In this document: piece after piece, positions 17,453-27,749 of the stretch
Numbering within the stretch: the first letter of the stretch is position 1
How the letters are laid out: every line of letters starts with the position of its first letter
Origin: Bifidobacterium apri
GTDB taxonomy: Bacteria; Actinomycetota; Actinomycetes; Actinomycetales; Bifidobacteriaceae
Reading direction: 5' to 3'
Assembly: GCF_009299485.1 (NCBI RefSeq)
Contig: NZ_WBSO01000005.1
Coordinates: 62,001 to 126,000, forward strand
Length of the DNA stretch: 64,000 nucleotides
Made by a program: the position numbers and the translations under genes
The notes under the pieces: generated by a model
What the model saw: only the letters and a program-made list of their open reading frames with translations
Database searches by the model: none
Told to the model about the DNA's origin: nothing

Positions 17453-19606
17453 GTGGCAGACGCTGAAGCTGATTCGCTGAACAATGCTGCGCCCGGGCAG
17501 GGCGGGGTACCATCACAGACAGGCAATGAATCCAAGGCCGAACTCAACGACAAGGTCAACGACGCCATTGCCAACGACAAGCTCGAGAACGCCCAGCTTG
17601 ACGATTCACTGTCCCCGGACCACTACGACGCCAGTGATTTGCGCGTGCTGGAAGGGCTTGAGGCGGTGCGTATCCGCCCGGGCATGTATATCGGCTCGAC
17701 CGGTCCGCGAGGCCTGCATCATCTGGTCTACGAAATCGTCGATAACTCGGTGGACGAAGCCCTCGCCGGTTTCGCCACCCATATCGAAGTGACCATCCTG
17801 CCGGACAACGGCATTCGGGTGGTTGACGACGGTCGAGGCATCCCGGTTGACATCGTGCCGGGCGAAGGCGTCTCTGGTGTGGAAACGGTGATGACCAAGC
17901 TGCACGCAGGCGGCAAATTCGGCGGCGGCGGTTACGCCGTTTCCGGCGGTCTGCACGGCGTAGGTATCTCCGTCGTCAATGCGTTGTCCACGCGTATGGA
18001 AATCGAGGTGCGCCGGCAAGGCTTCCACTGGACCCAAACGTACATCGACCAGCATCCGACGGCGCCGCTCGCCCAAGGTAAGCCGATGGAAGACGGCGAA
18101 TCGACCGGCACTTCCGTGACCTTCTGGGCGGATCCCAAGATCTTCGAAACCACAGTGTACGATTTCGAGACCCTGCGTTCGCGCTTCCAGCAGATGGCAT
18201 TCCTCAATCGCGGTCTGCGCATCTCCCTGACCGACCTGCGTGAAATCGACCAGGCGGGCGACGAAGTGACCGGCGACGGCGACAACCCGGTCGAGGAAAT
18301 GCACCGCTCGGTGACATACTGCTACGAGCACGGCATCAAGGATTACGTGGCCTATCTGGTCAAAAGCCGCAAAACCAACCCGATCGAAGAGGAAGTCATC
18401 GATTTCGAGGCGGAAGACCTCAAAATCGGCATCTCCGCAGAAATCGCCATGCAATGGACAACCGCATACTCTGAATCGGTACACACCTTCGCGAACACCA
18501 TTTCCACAACCGAAGGCGGCACCCATGAGGAAGGCTTCCGCGCGGCGCTCACCACGCTCGTCAACCGGTATGCACGCGAGAAGAACATCCTGAAGGAGAA
18601 AGACGACAACCTCTCCGGCGACGACGTGCGCGAAGGCCTGACCGCCGTTGTTTCCGTCAAACTCACCAACCCGCAGTTCGAAGGCCAGACCAAGACCAAG
18701 CTGGGCAACTCCGAGGCGAAGACCTTCGTACAGCGTGTCATGACCGACAAGCTCGGCGATTGGTTCGATTCGCACCCTTCGGACGCGAAAAGCATCATCC
18801 AGAAGGCGATCGAGGCGTCCCGCGCCCGCATCGCAGCGAAGAAAGCTCGCGAATCGACCCGACGCAAGTCGATTTTCGAATCCGCCGGCATGCCGGACAA
18901 GCTCAAGGATTGCCAGTCCAACAATCCGGAAGAGTGCGAGCTGTTCATCGTCGAGGGTGATTCCGCAGGCGGCTCCGCCATCCAGGGACGCAACCCGATC
19001 ACCCAGGCGATCCTGCCGTTGCGAGGCAAAATCCTCAACACTGAGCGTGCGTCCATCGACCGAATGCTCAAATCCGACACCATCGAGTCGCTGATCACCG
19101 CGATCGGCGGCGGGTACGGCGAAGATTTCGACGTGAGCAAGGTGCGCTACCACAAGATCATCATCATGGCTGATGCCGATGTCGACGGTGCGCATATCGC
19201 CACGCTGAATCTGACGCTGTTCTTCCGCTATATGCGGCCGATGATCACCGCCGGATACGTCTACGTCGCCATGCCGCCGCTGTACCGCATCAAATGGACC
19301 AAGGGGCCGCACTCCTTCGTGTACACGGACGCCGAACGCGACCGCGTGCTGCGTGAAGGCAAGGAAGCCGGCCGCCAATTGCCGAAGGGCGAAGGCATCC
19401 AGCGGTACAAGGGCCTGGGCGAAATGACCTATCAGGAGCTGTGGGAAACCACCATGGATCCTGATCATCGCATCCTCAAACAAATCCATATCGAGGACGC
19501 GGCGCAGGCGGACGAGACCTTCTCCATGCTCATGGGCGATGAGGTCGAGCCCCGTCGCCTGTTCATCCAGCGCAACGCGCACGACGCACGATTCATCGAC
19601 GCGTGA
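17453..19606 (+). CDS. gyrB: DNA gyrase subunit B
   Basis: GyrB is the ATPase subunit of gyrase, which negatively supercoils DNA. The GTG at 17453 (VADAEADSL) follows GGAAGGA. The first ~55 residues are an acidic extension, before the conserved RVLEGLEAVRIRPGMYIGS. GHKL motifs EIVDNSVDEA, DDGRGIPV and GGLHGVGISV are present. TOPRIM carries EGDSAGGSA and DADVDGAHI. The C-terminus ends with RRLFIQRNA. It is 717 residues long and is followed by gyrA after 122 bases. Confidence 0.97.
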   Translation: MADAEADSLNNAAPGQGGVPSQTGNESKAELNDKVNDAIANDKLENAQLDDSLSPDHYDASDLRVLEGLEAVRIRPGMYIGSTGPRGLHHLVYEIVDNSVDEALAGFATHIEVTILPDNGIRVVDDGRGIPVDIVPGEGVSGVETVMTKLHAGGKFGGGGYAVSGGLHGVGISVVNALSTRMEIEVRRQGFHWTQTYIDQHPTAPLAQGKPMEDGESTGTSVTFWADPKIFETTVYDFETLRSRFQQMAFLNRGLRISLTDLREIDQAGDEVTGDGDNPVEEMHRSVTYCYEHGIKDYVAYLVKSRKTNPIEEEVIDFEAEDLKIGISAEIAMQWTTAYSESVHTFANTISTTEGGTHEEGFRAALTTLVNRYAREKNILKEKDDNLSGDDVREGLTAVVSVKLTNPQFEGQTKTKLGNSEAKTFVQRVMTDKLGDWFDSHPSDAKSIIQKAIEASRARIAAKKARESTRRKSIFESAGMPDKLKDCQSNNPEECELFIVEGDSAGGSAIQGRNPITQAILPLRGKILNTERASIDRMLKSDTIESLITAIGGGYGEDFDVSKVRYHKIIIMADADVDGAHIATLNLTLFFRYMRPMITAGYVYVAMPPLYRIKWTKGPHSFVYTDAERDRVLREGKEAGRQLPKGEGIQRYKGLGEMTYQELWETTMDPDHRILKQIHIEDAAQADETFSMLMGDEVEPRRLFIQRNAHDARFIDA

Positions 19607-19728
19607 CCGTACAACGCCGGGATCCGCGGCTTTCGCAGGTCCCGGCACGGAAACCAGCACACTTCATCACTAGCCGCGTATCAGGCTAGCCATCCCACGA
19701 GGATGGACAAGAAAACGAAGGATCTACC

Positions 19729-22413
19729 GTGGCAGACGAAAACAACACCAACACCCCGGAAGACGGCGGGTCAAGCAATGACGACCAGCTCAACGGGCTG
19801 GACAACAACCGCGAGCCGTTGAGCCCGCAGGAAGCCGACAACACCGATTACGGCCTGATGAAAGGCCAGCGCGTCCAACCGATCGATTTGCAGCAGGAAA
19901 TGCGCGAATCATACCTGGCGTACGCGCTGTCCGTCATCGTGGAACGCGCACTGCCAGACGTGCGAGACGGTATGAAGCCGGTTCATCGTCGTGTCATCTA
20001 CGCGATGTACGACGGCGGATACCGACCCGATCGCGGATACAACAAGTGCTCCCGCGTCGTCGGTGACGTCATGGGTAAATATCACCCGCACGGCGATGCC
20101 GCCATCTACGATACCCTCGTGCGCATGGCACAGCCGTGGTCCATGCGCTACCCGCTGGTGGACGGACAAGGCAACTTCGGCTCTCCCGGCGACGATCCGG
20201 CAGCCGCCATGCGTTACACCGAATGCCGCATGGCCCCGCTCGCCATGGAAATGGTGCGTGACATCGACAAAGACACCGTTGATTTCGTGCCCAACTACGA
20301 TGGCAAGACCCAAGAGCCGACCGTGCTTCCGAGCCGCTTCCCGAACCTGCTGGTCAACGGTTCCGCCGGCATCGCCGTCGGTATGGCCACCAACATTCCG
20401 CCGCACAACCTGCGTGAGGTGGCGGACGGCGTGCACTGGGCGCTTGACCATCCTGACGCGAGCCGGGAAGAACTGCTCAACGCGCTGATCGAACGGATCA
20501 AAGGACCGGACTTCCCGACCGGAGCGACCATCCTCGGCCATAAAGGCATCGAACAGGCATACCGCACCGGCCGCGGCTTGATCACCATGCGTGCCGTGGT
20601 CAACACGGAGGAAATCAACGGGCGTATGTGCCTGGTGGTCACCGAGCTGCCATACCAGGTCAACCCGGATCGTTTGGTCGTCTCCATCCGCGAAGCGGTG
20701 CGTGACGGCAAGATCCAAGGCATTGCCGACATGCGTGACGAGACCTCAGGCCGTACCGGTCAGCGTCTGGTCCTGGTGCTCAAGCGCGACGCCGTGCCGA
20801 AGGTCGTACTCAACAACCTGTACAAGCATTCCCAGCTGCAGCAGACATTCGGCGCCAATATGCTCGCCCTGGTCGACGGCGTGCCTCGCACGCTGAGCCT
20901 GGACGCGTTCATTCGCCATTGGGTCTCCCACCAGCTTGATGTTGTCGAACGTCGCACCCGGTATCTGAAGCGCGAAGCCGAAGAACGCGATCACATCCTG
21001 CAGGGCTATCTCAAGGCTCTGGACATGATCGATGAAGTCATCGCGCTCATCCGCTCCTCCAAAGACGTGGATACCGCCCGTGAAGGCCTGAAAGACCTGC
21101 TGGACGTCGATGACGTGCAGGCGGACGCGATCCTCGCGATGCAGCTGCGTCGTCTCGCCGCCCTCGAACGGCAGAAGATCCTCGATGAACATGAGGAACT
21201 GCAACGCAAAATCGCCGATTACAACGACATTCTCGCCAAGCCGGAACGTCAGCGTCAGATTGTGGGCGACGAGCTCGACGAAATCGTGGAAAAGTATGGC
21301 GATGAACGCCGTACCCGCATCCTGCCGTACTCGGGGGAGATGAACGTCGAAGACCTGATCGCTGAGGAGAACGTCGTCGTGACGGTCACCCATTCCGGGT
21401 TCATCAAGCGCACCAAGGCCGACGAATACCGCGCCCAGCATCGCGGCGGCAAGGGCATCAAGGGTACGAAGCTGCGCGAGGACGACGTGGTCGACCACTT
21501 CTTCCTCACCAGCACGCACAACTGGCTGCTGTTCTTCACCAACAAGGGACGCGTCTACCGGCTCAAGGCTTACGAACTGCCTGAAGGATCGAGAGATTCC
21601 AAGGGGCAGCACGTGGCCAACCTGCTGCAGTTCGCGCCTGACGAGACCATCCAGGCGGTATTGTCGATTCCGAACTATGACGTCGCCAAGTATCTGGTGC
21701 TGGCCACACGGTCCGGCAAAGTCAAGAAAACCAGCCTCTCCGAATATGATTCGCCTCGCCAGGGCGGCCTGATCGCCGTGCGTCTGGCGACGGATCCCGA
21801 GACCGGGGAGCCGGCAGACGAGCTGATCGGTGCCGCGCTGTGCAACCCGGAGGACGATATCATTCTCGTCTCCAAGTACGGCATGAGCCTCAAGTTCCGC
21901 GCGGATGACGAACAGCTGCGTCCGATGGGCCGCCAAACCGCCGGTGTGCAAGGCATGAAGTTCCGCAACGGCGACGAGCTGCTGTCCATGGACGTCATCT
22001 GGGGAGACAGCGACAAGGACCTGTTCGTGGTCACCAACGAAGGCTTCGCCAAGCGCACGGCCATCAGCGAATACCGTCTGCAAGGACGTAATGGCTTCGG
22101 AGTCAAGGCATTGCAGTTGGCTGAAGGTCGAGGTTCGCTCGTCGGCGCGCTCGTGGTCAGCGAAGATGACCAGGTCATGGCAATCATGAAGTCCGGCAAG
22201 GTCATCCGATCCGACGTGGCGGAAGTCAAGCGGACCGGCAGGACCACGCAGGGCGTGACCTTCGCCAAGCCTGATAAGGGCGACGAAATCCTTGCCATCG
22301 CTCGCAATGCCGAGAAGGATGACGACGAAGAACAAGATCAGAACGATGCCGATCAGCACGATCAGCACGCCGATGAGGCTGCGGCTGCGGCTGCACAGGA
22401 CGTGCAGCAATGA
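19729..22413 (+). CDS. gyrA: DNA gyrase subunit A
   Basis: GyrA is the DNA-breaking subunit of gyrase. The start is GTG at 19729 after AAGGA. The catalytic tyrosine is in [10 protein letters not shown]. The GyrA-box [10 protein letters not shown], needed to wrap DNA, lies in the C-terminal beta-pinwheel. The quinolone-determining segment reads [10 protein letters not shown]: Ala124 stands where E. coli has Ser83. The last ~40 residues form an acidic, Ala/Asp/Gln-rich tail. It has 894 residues. Confidence 0.97.
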   Translation: MADENNTNTPEDGGSSNDDQLNGLDNNREPLSPQEADNTDYGLMKGQRVQPIDLQQEMRESYLAYALSVIVERALPDVRDGMKPVHRRVIYAMYDGGYRPDRGYNKCSRVVGDVMGKYHPHGDAAIYDTLVRMAQPWSMRYPLVDGQGNFGSPGDDPAAAMRYTECRMAPLAMEMVRDIDKDTVDFVPNYDGKTQEPTVLPSRFPNLLVNGSAGIAVGMATNIPPHNLREVADGVHWALDHPDASREELLNALIERIKGPDFPTGATILGHKGIEQAYRTGRGLITMRAVVNTEEINGRMCLVVTELPYQVNPDRLVVSIREAVRDGKIQGIADMRDETSGRTGQRLVLVLKRDAVPKVVLNNLYKHSQLQQTFGANMLALVDGVPRTLSLDAFIRHWVSHQLDVVERRTRYLKREAEERDHILQGYLKALDMIDEVIALIRSSKDVDTAREGLKDLLDVDDVQADAILAMQLRRLAALERQKILDEHEELQRKIADYNDILAKPERQRQIVGDELDEIVEKYGDERRTRILPYSGEMNVEDLIAEENVVVTVTHSGFIKRTKADEYRAQHRGGKGIKGTKLREDDVVDHFFLTSTHNWLLFFTNKGRVYRLKAYELPEGSRDSKGQHVANLLQFAPDETIQAVLSIPNYDVAKYLVLATRSGKVKKTSLSEYDSPRQGGLIAVRLATDPETGEPADELIGAALCNPEDDIILVSKYGMSLKFRADDEQLRPMGRQTAGVQGMKFRNGDELLSMDVIWGDSDKDLFVVTNEGFAKRTAISEYRLQGRNGFGVKALQLAEGRGSLVGALVVSEDDQVMAIMKSGKVIRSDVAEVKRTGRTTQGVTFAKPDKGDEILAIARNAEKDDDEEQDQNDADQHDQHADEAAAAAAQDVQQ

Positions 22414-22419
22414 GCTGAA

Positions 22420-22454
22420 GGCGGGCCGTACCAGCGCAACAGGTACGGCCCGCC
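22420..22454 (+). terminator. hairpin after gyrA
   Basis: A perfect GC-rich stem, GGCGGGCCGTACC with GGTACGGCCCGCC, lies six bases past the gyrA stop around a 9-base loop. There is no U-tract. Confidence 0.65.
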
Positions 22455-22553
22455 AGATAGTGTGCAGACCTTGCCATACCAGCGGCAATCGTCCCCGAAC
22501 ACTGGTAGGTTCACTAATCAGGCGAAGGCAGTCGGAACGTCCAAGGAGAAACA

Positions 22554-23063
22554 ATGAGCGAATACGTCGACGAAGAGGGGCGCCGCGAACCACGCGTAGG
22601 CAGGACCGTCTCGAATCAGCCGATAAGCACCGGTAACGAGACCCCGCTGCCATCTGCAGCGCGTGCCGCGGCTGCGAACAAGCGTCGCCACCATACGCCG
22701 CGAGCCAGGCGTATGAGCCTGTCTCTGACACGAGTGGACGCTTGGTCGGTAGCAAAAGTCACCTTCCTGCTCAGTGTGGCCGGGGGCATTATCCAGATCG
22801 TGGCGGCGGCACTCGTGTGGCTGGTGCTGAACATGGCGGGCGTGTTCGACCAAGTCACGCAGATCGTCTCCTCGACCGGCCTTGATTCCAGCGGATTCAA
22901 TCTTGCCGACGTGCTCTCGCTGAGTACGGTGCTCAGCACGGTGACCATCCTCGCCATCATCGGCGTCGTGCTGTTAACCCTCCTGGCGACGATTTTCGCG
23001 CTGCTGTACAACGTGGTCAGCTCGCTTGTCGGCGGCGTCCATGTGACCTTGGGTGATGACTGA
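22554..23063 (+). CDS. DUF3566 membrane protein
   Basis: This 169-residue protein belongs to DUF3566, which follows gyrA in many actinobacteria. The ATG at 22554 has AAGGAG six bases upstream. Residues 1-55 are hydrophilic and Arg-rich (cytoplasmic). The conserved SLTRVDAWSVAKVTFL segment leads into a first membrane helix near 65-92. A second helix (VTILAIIGVVLLTLLATIFALLY) lies near 137-160. The C-terminus GGVHVTLGDD is typical. Its function is unknown. Confidence 0.9.
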   Translation: MSEYVDEEGRREPRVGRTVSNQPISTGNETPLPSAARAAAANKRRHHTPRARRMSLSLTRVDAWSVAKVTFLLSVAGGIIQIVAAALVWLVLNMAGVFDQVTQIVSSTGLDSSGFNLADVLSLSTVLSTVTILAIIGVVLLTLLATIFALLYNVVSSLVGGVHVTLGDD

Positions 23064-23090
23064 CGGCATCTGCGATTCAACGACATTACG

Positions 23091-23127
23091 GGACGGTTCG
23101 GCATTCCGAGCCGTCCCTTTGTCTATC
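23091..23127 (+). terminator. Rho-independent terminator of the gyrase region
   Basis: GGGACGGTTCGG pairs with CCGAGCCGTCCC around a 4-base loop and is followed by TTTGTCTATCTT, 28 bases after the DUF3566 stop. Confidence 0.8.
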
Positions 23128-23317
23128 TTGGGGACGATTTCACGCCGATTGCATATGCCGATGAGTCAAGCACCCTGCTGCTGTGCGTTTGCCGAGGTTG
23201 GACGGTCTGTCGGCGTTGGCGGATGCCGGAACCGCACATGCTTATGGCGAACGTGCATGTGCCGCGAATAAGATAGCCGGTAGATGGCTCCGTACGACAA
23301 AAGAGGAGGTGTCGGCT

Positions 23318-24493
23318 ATGACAGGAACGTCGGTAGATTCGGTCAATATGCCCACAACATCCGCCTCATCGCCGAAATCATTGCCGGATGATGCGCTTGC
23401 GGGACAGCACACCACTGACCCTCAAGCCTCATACTCCTATGTGGACCCGTGGAAGCCGGATACCGTGCTAGAAGGCTATCAACAGGCGACCGTCCATCTT
23501 GGAGAGGACGACGAAGGGGAAATCGTGGCGACATTCGTGCGCAAGGACCCTTCGAAGCTCTCCCTGCAACAACGTTGGCGACGTTGGCATTACAAACTGC
23601 GCGGTCACCGTCTGGCCATCATGTATGTGCATGGGTGGAACGATTACTTCTACCGTCGGCATGCTTCCGAATATTGGGAATCGTTGGGAATCCCCTTCTA
23701 TGCCGTGGACTTACGCAAATTCGGGCGTTCCTACCGCTCCTACCAGACCCCCGGATACATCGAGAATCTGCATGAATATCGTTTGGAATTCAACGCATTG
23801 CGCAACCAGATCGTCAAAGAGCAGGGCAACGATGTCCGCATTCTGATGATCGCCCACTCCCAGGGCGGTTTGAGCGCATCACTGTGGGTCAATGCCGAAC
23901 ATCCCCATCATGTCGAGGCGCTGTCGCTGAATTCGCCATGGCTTGAATTGCAAGGCAACCGCATGTTCCGTCTGCTGTCCACGCCCGTCGTGCAGATGTA
24001 TCGCCTGCGGGGCGGGAAAACCGTGATGCCGATGCGCGACCCGGGATTCTACGCCCGGTGCATCAAACGCTCGACCGGCGGAGAGTGGGATTACCTCGAC
24101 CATCCGCTCAATCCTGGAGTCGAATTCCTCACCCGTGCCGGCTGGATGCAAGCGATTTACAGCGGGCAGGACGAGATCGCGAAGAATCTTGATATTCAGA
24201 TCCCGATCCTCGTGTGCACGTCAGACAAGTCGATGATGCTGCAATCCACATGGGATGAAGGCATGCGTGAGGCGGACAGTGTACTGGACGTCACCGCGAT
24301 CCGTCAGGCGGCACTGCATTTGGGCGATGTCGTCGCGTTGGCGACCATTCGTGGCGGGCTTCATGATTTGAGCATGTCCAAGCCGGATGCGCGGCGCAAG
24401 TACTTCCGCATCGTCACCACATGGGCGTCGATGATGGCATGGCGGCGGGTCATACCCGCATCATGGGTGAATGAGGCATTGGCAAGGCTGTAA
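23318..24493 (+). CDS. alpha/beta hydrolase, lysophospholipase-like
   Basis: This 391-residue protein has an alpha/beta-hydrolase fold. The ATG at 23318 (MTGTSVDSV) follows GAGGAGG. The first ~50 residues are Ser/Thr/Pro-rich. The oxyanion segment is MYVHGWNDYF, the nucleophile elbow is AHSQGG, and the likely acid and base lie in LVCTSDKS and GGLHDLS. No signal peptide is seen. It resembles serine aminopeptidase/monoglyceride-lipase-type hydrolases; the substrate cannot be told. Confidence 0.82.
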   Translation: MTGTSVDSVNMPTTSASSPKSLPDDALAGQHTTDPQASYSYVDPWKPDTVLEGYQQATVHLGEDDEGEIVATFVRKDPSKLSLQQRWRRWHYKLRGHRLAIMYVHGWNDYFYRRHASEYWESLGIPFYAVDLRKFGRSYRSYQTPGYIENLHEYRLEFNALRNQIVKEQGNDVRILMIAHSQGGLSASLWVNAEHPHHVEALSLNSPWLELQGNRMFRLLSTPVVQMYRLRGGKTVMPMRDPGFYARCIKRSTGGEWDYLDHPLNPGVEFLTRAGWMQAIYSGQDEIAKNLDIQIPILVCTSDKSMMLQSTWDEGMREADSVLDVTAIRQAALHLGDVVALATIRGGLHDLSMSKPDARRKYFRIVTTWASMMAWRRVIPASWVNEALARL

Positions 24494-24714
24494 TCGGATC
24501 AGATGCCTGCAGCGGTGCGGCGATATGGCGCGGATACGTGCTTTGCCGAAATCGGTGGGTAAAACCGAGTAGTCAATAGTCCAATAATCAAGAGTTCCGC
24601 AGTGGATAATGGCGGTTCTTCTTGGCAATGATGCGTTTTCTGCAAGCGTATGGTCAGAAATCATCATGTCGTTGGGAACATCTTCCTCAGCTCATGCGCT
24701 AGTGTTGATGCACG

Positions 24715-25968
24715 ATGAGTATCGTAACCTTGTATGCGAAGACCTTCGGCACGCCACTGCTGATTGCGCTGCTACTCTGGCCGGTTCTCGCAGCGTTCCT
24801 GACACTGCCGATCCTCGCCTTGCTGTACCACCGAGAGCACCGTCTTCGGCTCGCATCGACCATCGGCTCGTATTTGAGCGTGCTCTATGTGGTCGGTCTG
24901 CTGACCTTCACCCAGTACCCGATGCCCGACGAGCCGGACCGGTATTGCGCCGTACATCATCTTTCGCCGCAACTCAATCCCGTGGAATTCATTCAGGACA
25001 TCGCCACCGGCGGCGTATCCGCAGTGATGCAGCTGCTGCTCAACATCGTGCTGTTCATACCGCTCGGATTCCTGCTCATGCGTTTTCTGAGGCGAAGCAT
25101 GACACATGCCGTGGTCGTCGGTTTTCTGCTGTCGCTGGCGATCGAACTGACGCAATTGAGCGGATTCTGGGGCATCTATCCATGTTCATACCGGCAATTC
25201 GATGTCGACGATTTGCTGACCAACACCTTGGGTGCGCTGGTCGGTTACGGCATCGCGAAGCTCTGCGATCGCCGGTGGCCGCCAAAACCGGTTGACCGGG
25301 CGGAAATCAATCATCGGCCGGGGATCGTGCACCGCGGGGTGACCTTCGCCATCGACATGATCATCGTCACCGTGGGATACTACCCGTTGGGTATCGCCGT
25401 CGTCTGGCTGTTCCATGCGCTCGCCAAACCGCTGCCGGACGGGACATTCCAGCTGGCAGGCGCCATGGTGCACGTCGACTCCTTGAATACCGTGGTCACG
25501 GTGCTTGGCATGGTGTCATTCCTGGTGTTCGAGCTGTGGATTCCGGCGACGCACCACGGGCAGACGCTCGGCGGCATGTTCACCCACATGAGTATGGAGA
25601 CCCGCGAACGTCATGGATGGCGGCGGGCGGTGTTCTATGCGATTCGCACGGTGATTATCGGCGGATGGTTCCTCCTGACGCTGCTGCAAAAAGATACGCA
25701 CAGCGGACTGTTGGTCATCGCGGTCGCGGTGTTTGCCCTGATATTCAAACAGATGCCGTGGGATTATGCGCCGGGAGACGCCCGCACAGGGCATGATGGC
25801 GTATCGGCGCAATCCATATCCGGCAGCGGCAGTGGGTTGGACTGTGAGCCGGACGGCGGACAGATAGGCGATGCACCGCAATCCGCACCACGAATCGCCG
25901 GCATGACTCCTATGTCAGCGGCCGCACCGGCATCTGCAGATACTGTGCAACGGCAAGAACATCAATGA
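24715..25968 (+). CDS. VanZ-like and RDD-domain membrane protein
   Basis: This 417-residue polytopic protein joins two known membrane modules. Residues 1-185 form a VanZ-like domain (helices in LLIALLLWPVLAAFLTLPILAL, LLNIVLFIPLGFLLM and LTNTLGALVGYGI, with the family segments FIPLGFLL and DVDDLLTNTLGA). Residues ~200-350 are an RDD-like domain. The last ~70 residues are hydrophilic and disordered-looking. VanZ homologues are linked to glycopeptide tolerance in enterococci, but most have unknown roles. No resistance role is implied here. Confidence 0.85.
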   Translation: MSIVTLYAKTFGTPLLIALLLWPVLAAFLTLPILALLYHREHRLRLASTIGSYLSVLYVVGLLTFTQYPMPDEPDRYCAVHHLSPQLNPVEFIQDIATGGVSAVMQLLLNIVLFIPLGFLLMRFLRRSMTHAVVVGFLLSLAIELTQLSGFWGIYPCSYRQFDVDDLLTNTLGALVGYGIAKLCDRRWPPKPVDRAEINHRPGIVHRGVTFAIDMIIVTVGYYPLGIAVVWLFHALAKPLPDGTFQLAGAMVHVDSLNTVVTVLGMVSFLVFELWIPATHHGQTLGGMFTHMSMETRERHGWRRAVFYAIRTVIIGGWFLLTLLQKDTHSGLLVIAVAVFALIFKQMPWDYAPGDARTGHDGVSAQSISGSGSGLDCEPDGGQIGDAPQSAPRIAGMTPMSAAAPASADTVQRQEHQ

Positions 25969-26096
25969 TGTGTAGCCCACCGGGCTATATGTCGGGGTTT
26001 CGCAAGGCTTGGAATCATTGGGTATTTTATATCCAAGGCGGCTATGTGAACCTTAAACGATGCTGGTTCTAGCACATGGGGATGCTTCGTGACACA

Positions 26097-26396
26097 TCAT
26101 TTGGTGCGTAGGTCGGGCCATGGCGGGGGTAGGAGTTCGTCGATGGTGACGTCGAGGATCTGGGCGATGGCGATCAGAGTCTTGGAGGTGGGGTTGGGCG
26201 TGGGCCCGGCGAAGCCTCCCGATTCGAGTCGTTGGTACTGCACCGTGGAGAGTCCGGCGTCCGAGGCCACACGCTCTTGGCTGAGGCCACGTTGGTCGCG
26301 CAGGCGGCGCAGGCGTATGCCGAGCCCCATGGCGTACTGCCGCCAGGTGAGTTCGTCGGATATGCGCTCGTGCATGGTTCCATCCAAGTGCACCAC
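26097..26396 (-). CDS. XRE-family helix-turn-helix regulator
   Basis: This 99-residue DNA-binding protein has one Cro/CI-type HTH at about residues 25-80 (GIRLRRLRDQRGLSQERVA, then LSTVQYQRLESG, then TLIAIAQILDVTIDELL). It is almost all HTH, with no effector domain. The first ~20 residues may be upstream of the true start; the ATG at 26375 (MHERISDE) is an alternative. It diverges from the coiled-coil protein at 26480 with about 80 bases between, so it may control that gene and itself. Confidence 0.85.
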   Translation of the reverse strand: MVHLDGTMHERISDELTWRQYAMGLGIRLRRLRDQRGLSQERVASDAGLSTVQYQRLESGGFAGPTPNPTSKTLIAIAQILDVTIDELLPPPWPDLRTK

Positions 26397-26479
26397 TGCA
26401 TATATGATTACTTCATAAATGTAGTATTCCGTGGTCTGTGATGGCCTTGGAAGAGCAGAACGACAGACCGGGAGGAACG

Positions 26480-27553
26480 ATGTCCGACGAAATCAAGGAC
26501 GTGCCGGAGGATACGCTCGAGGGCGAGTCCGGGGAGACTGAGACCACAGCTGAGAAGCCCAAGCGCAACCACAAGAAGCTCACCGCCATCATCATCGCCG
26601 TCATCGTCGTGGCGCTGGTGGGTATTGGCGGCGGCTACGCCTACTGCACCCATCAAGAATTGACTGCATACCGTGCGGCGGTCGCGCAGGCGGAAGCGGC
26701 TGACAAGGCGCTCTCGAAGACGGTGGACGAGGCCACCGCGACCGAGTACAAGGCGGATCAGCTCAAGGAGCCGAAGCTGCTGGACAAGCTCGACGGCGCC
26801 ATCAAGAAGGCGAAGGCGCTCAAGGGCGTCCACGAGGACCAGCCGGGCGAGTGGCTGGTGTGGCAGCTCGCCTCCGCGAAGCAGGCCAATGCCACGGACG
26901 CGGACGAGGCCAATGCCCAAGCGAGGGCGCTTGATGCCGCGCTCAAGGCCGTCAAGGACAGCAAGCTGGCGAAGGAGCTGGACACCGCCAAGACGCAGCT
27001 CAAGCAGGGTATTGACAGCGCAAGCCGGACCCTCAAGGACACGGAGGGGAAGGTGGCAGACAACGCCACCCGCGACAGCCTCACGAAGGCCATCGACGAG
27101 GCGAACAAGACCATCGGCAAGAAGGACGTGTCCGACCCGAAGACGTACACCGGCCAGCAGGCGAAGCTCGACGTCGCCGTCAAGCAGGTGAACGACTCCA
27201 AGGCCGCGAAGGAGAAGGCCGACGCCGAGGCCGCAGCCAAAGCCCAAGCGGAAGCCGAAGCGAAAGCGCAGGCAGCCGCCCAAGCAGCCGCAGCAGCCGC
27301 GCAGTCGCAGCGCTCCTACTCCAAGTCCTCCACCCGTGGGTATTCCTCCAGCAAGAGCTACACCGCCCCGAAGAAGTCCAGCAGCGGGTATTCCGCCCCG
27401 CAGCGGTCTTACACCGCCCCGAAGCAGTCCAGCAGCGGCGGCTCAACGAGCGGCTCAACGAGTGGCTCAACAAGCGGCGGTGGGTGCCCGCTGTGCAGGG
27501 CTTATGGTGACCCTAACGCTCCGGGTGACCCTGACGCTCCGATTGTGCGCTGA
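26480..27553 (+). CDS. membrane-anchored Ala/Lys-rich coiled-coil protein
   Basis: The ATG at 26480 (MSDEIKDVPED) follows GGGAGGA and gives 357 residues. An acidic N-terminus (1-30) and basic KPKRNHKK precede one membrane helix (AIIIAVIVVALVGIGGGYAY, about 37-57). A long Ala/Lys/Glu/Asp-rich helical stretch (60-280) ends in a TolA-like AEAEAKAQAAAQ run. Next come a Ser/Tyr/Pro-rich repeat region (290-335, with SYTAPK units) and a (SGST)n linker. The tail has CPLCRAYGDPNAPGDP. I do not recognise its function. The tail CxxC and repeats may be surface-exposed. A strong terminator follows. Confidence 0.82.
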   Translation: MSDEIKDVPEDTLEGESGETETTAEKPKRNHKKLTAIIIAVIVVALVGIGGGYAYCTHQELTAYRAAVAQAEAADKALSKTVDEATATEYKADQLKEPKLLDKLDGAIKKAKALKGVHEDQPGEWLVWQLASAKQANATDADEANAQARALDAALKAVKDSKLAKELDTAKTQLKQGIDSASRTLKDTEGKVADNATRDSLTKAIDEANKTIGKKDVSDPKTYTGQQAKLDVAVKQVNDSKAAKEKADAEAAAKAQAEAEAKAQAAAQAAAAAAQSQRSYSKSSTRGYSSSKSYTAPKKSSSGYSAPQRSYTAPKQSSSGGSTSGSTSGSTSGGGCPLCRAYGDPNAPGDPDAPIVR

Positions 27554-27571
27554 TAACGTTCCTCTCCGATA

Positions 27572-27606
27572 AGCCTCACCTTCCCATCGAAGGTGAGGCT
27601 TTTTTC
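27572..27606 (+). terminator. Rho-independent terminator
   Basis: AGCCTCACCTTC pairs with GAAGGTGAGGCT around a 5-base loop and is followed by TTTTTTC, about 20 bases after the coiled-coil gene's stop. This is a textbook terminator. Confidence 0.92.
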
Positions 27607-27749
27607 ATATGCATCGCAGCCCTATTAATGCTACGGTTGCCCCCAGTACTTCATTCTCCCTGCGTAATACCTGCCTCTTGATTGCCTGTTTGACGGCGAG
27701 CAGGCCGCTTGTGTGGCCTTGCCTATGTAGTCAAGATTCAAGGAGCGTT

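Noticed and set aside
17606..19660. A 684-codon open frame antisense to gyrB (and a 669-codon one antisense to gyrA)
   Set aside because: These are shadows of the high-GC coding strand, with His/Arg/Val-rich sequence and no recognisable domain. The sense frames are certain.
24715..25968. VanZ-like gene as a vancomycin-resistance determinant
   Set aside because: No vanHAX-type genes are nearby, and VanZ-like domains are common in proteins unrelated to resistance.
26097..26396. XRE regulator as the antitoxin of a toxin-antitoxin pair
   Set aside because: No toxin-like partner gene is adjacent; the divergent neighbour is a large anchored coiled-coil protein.
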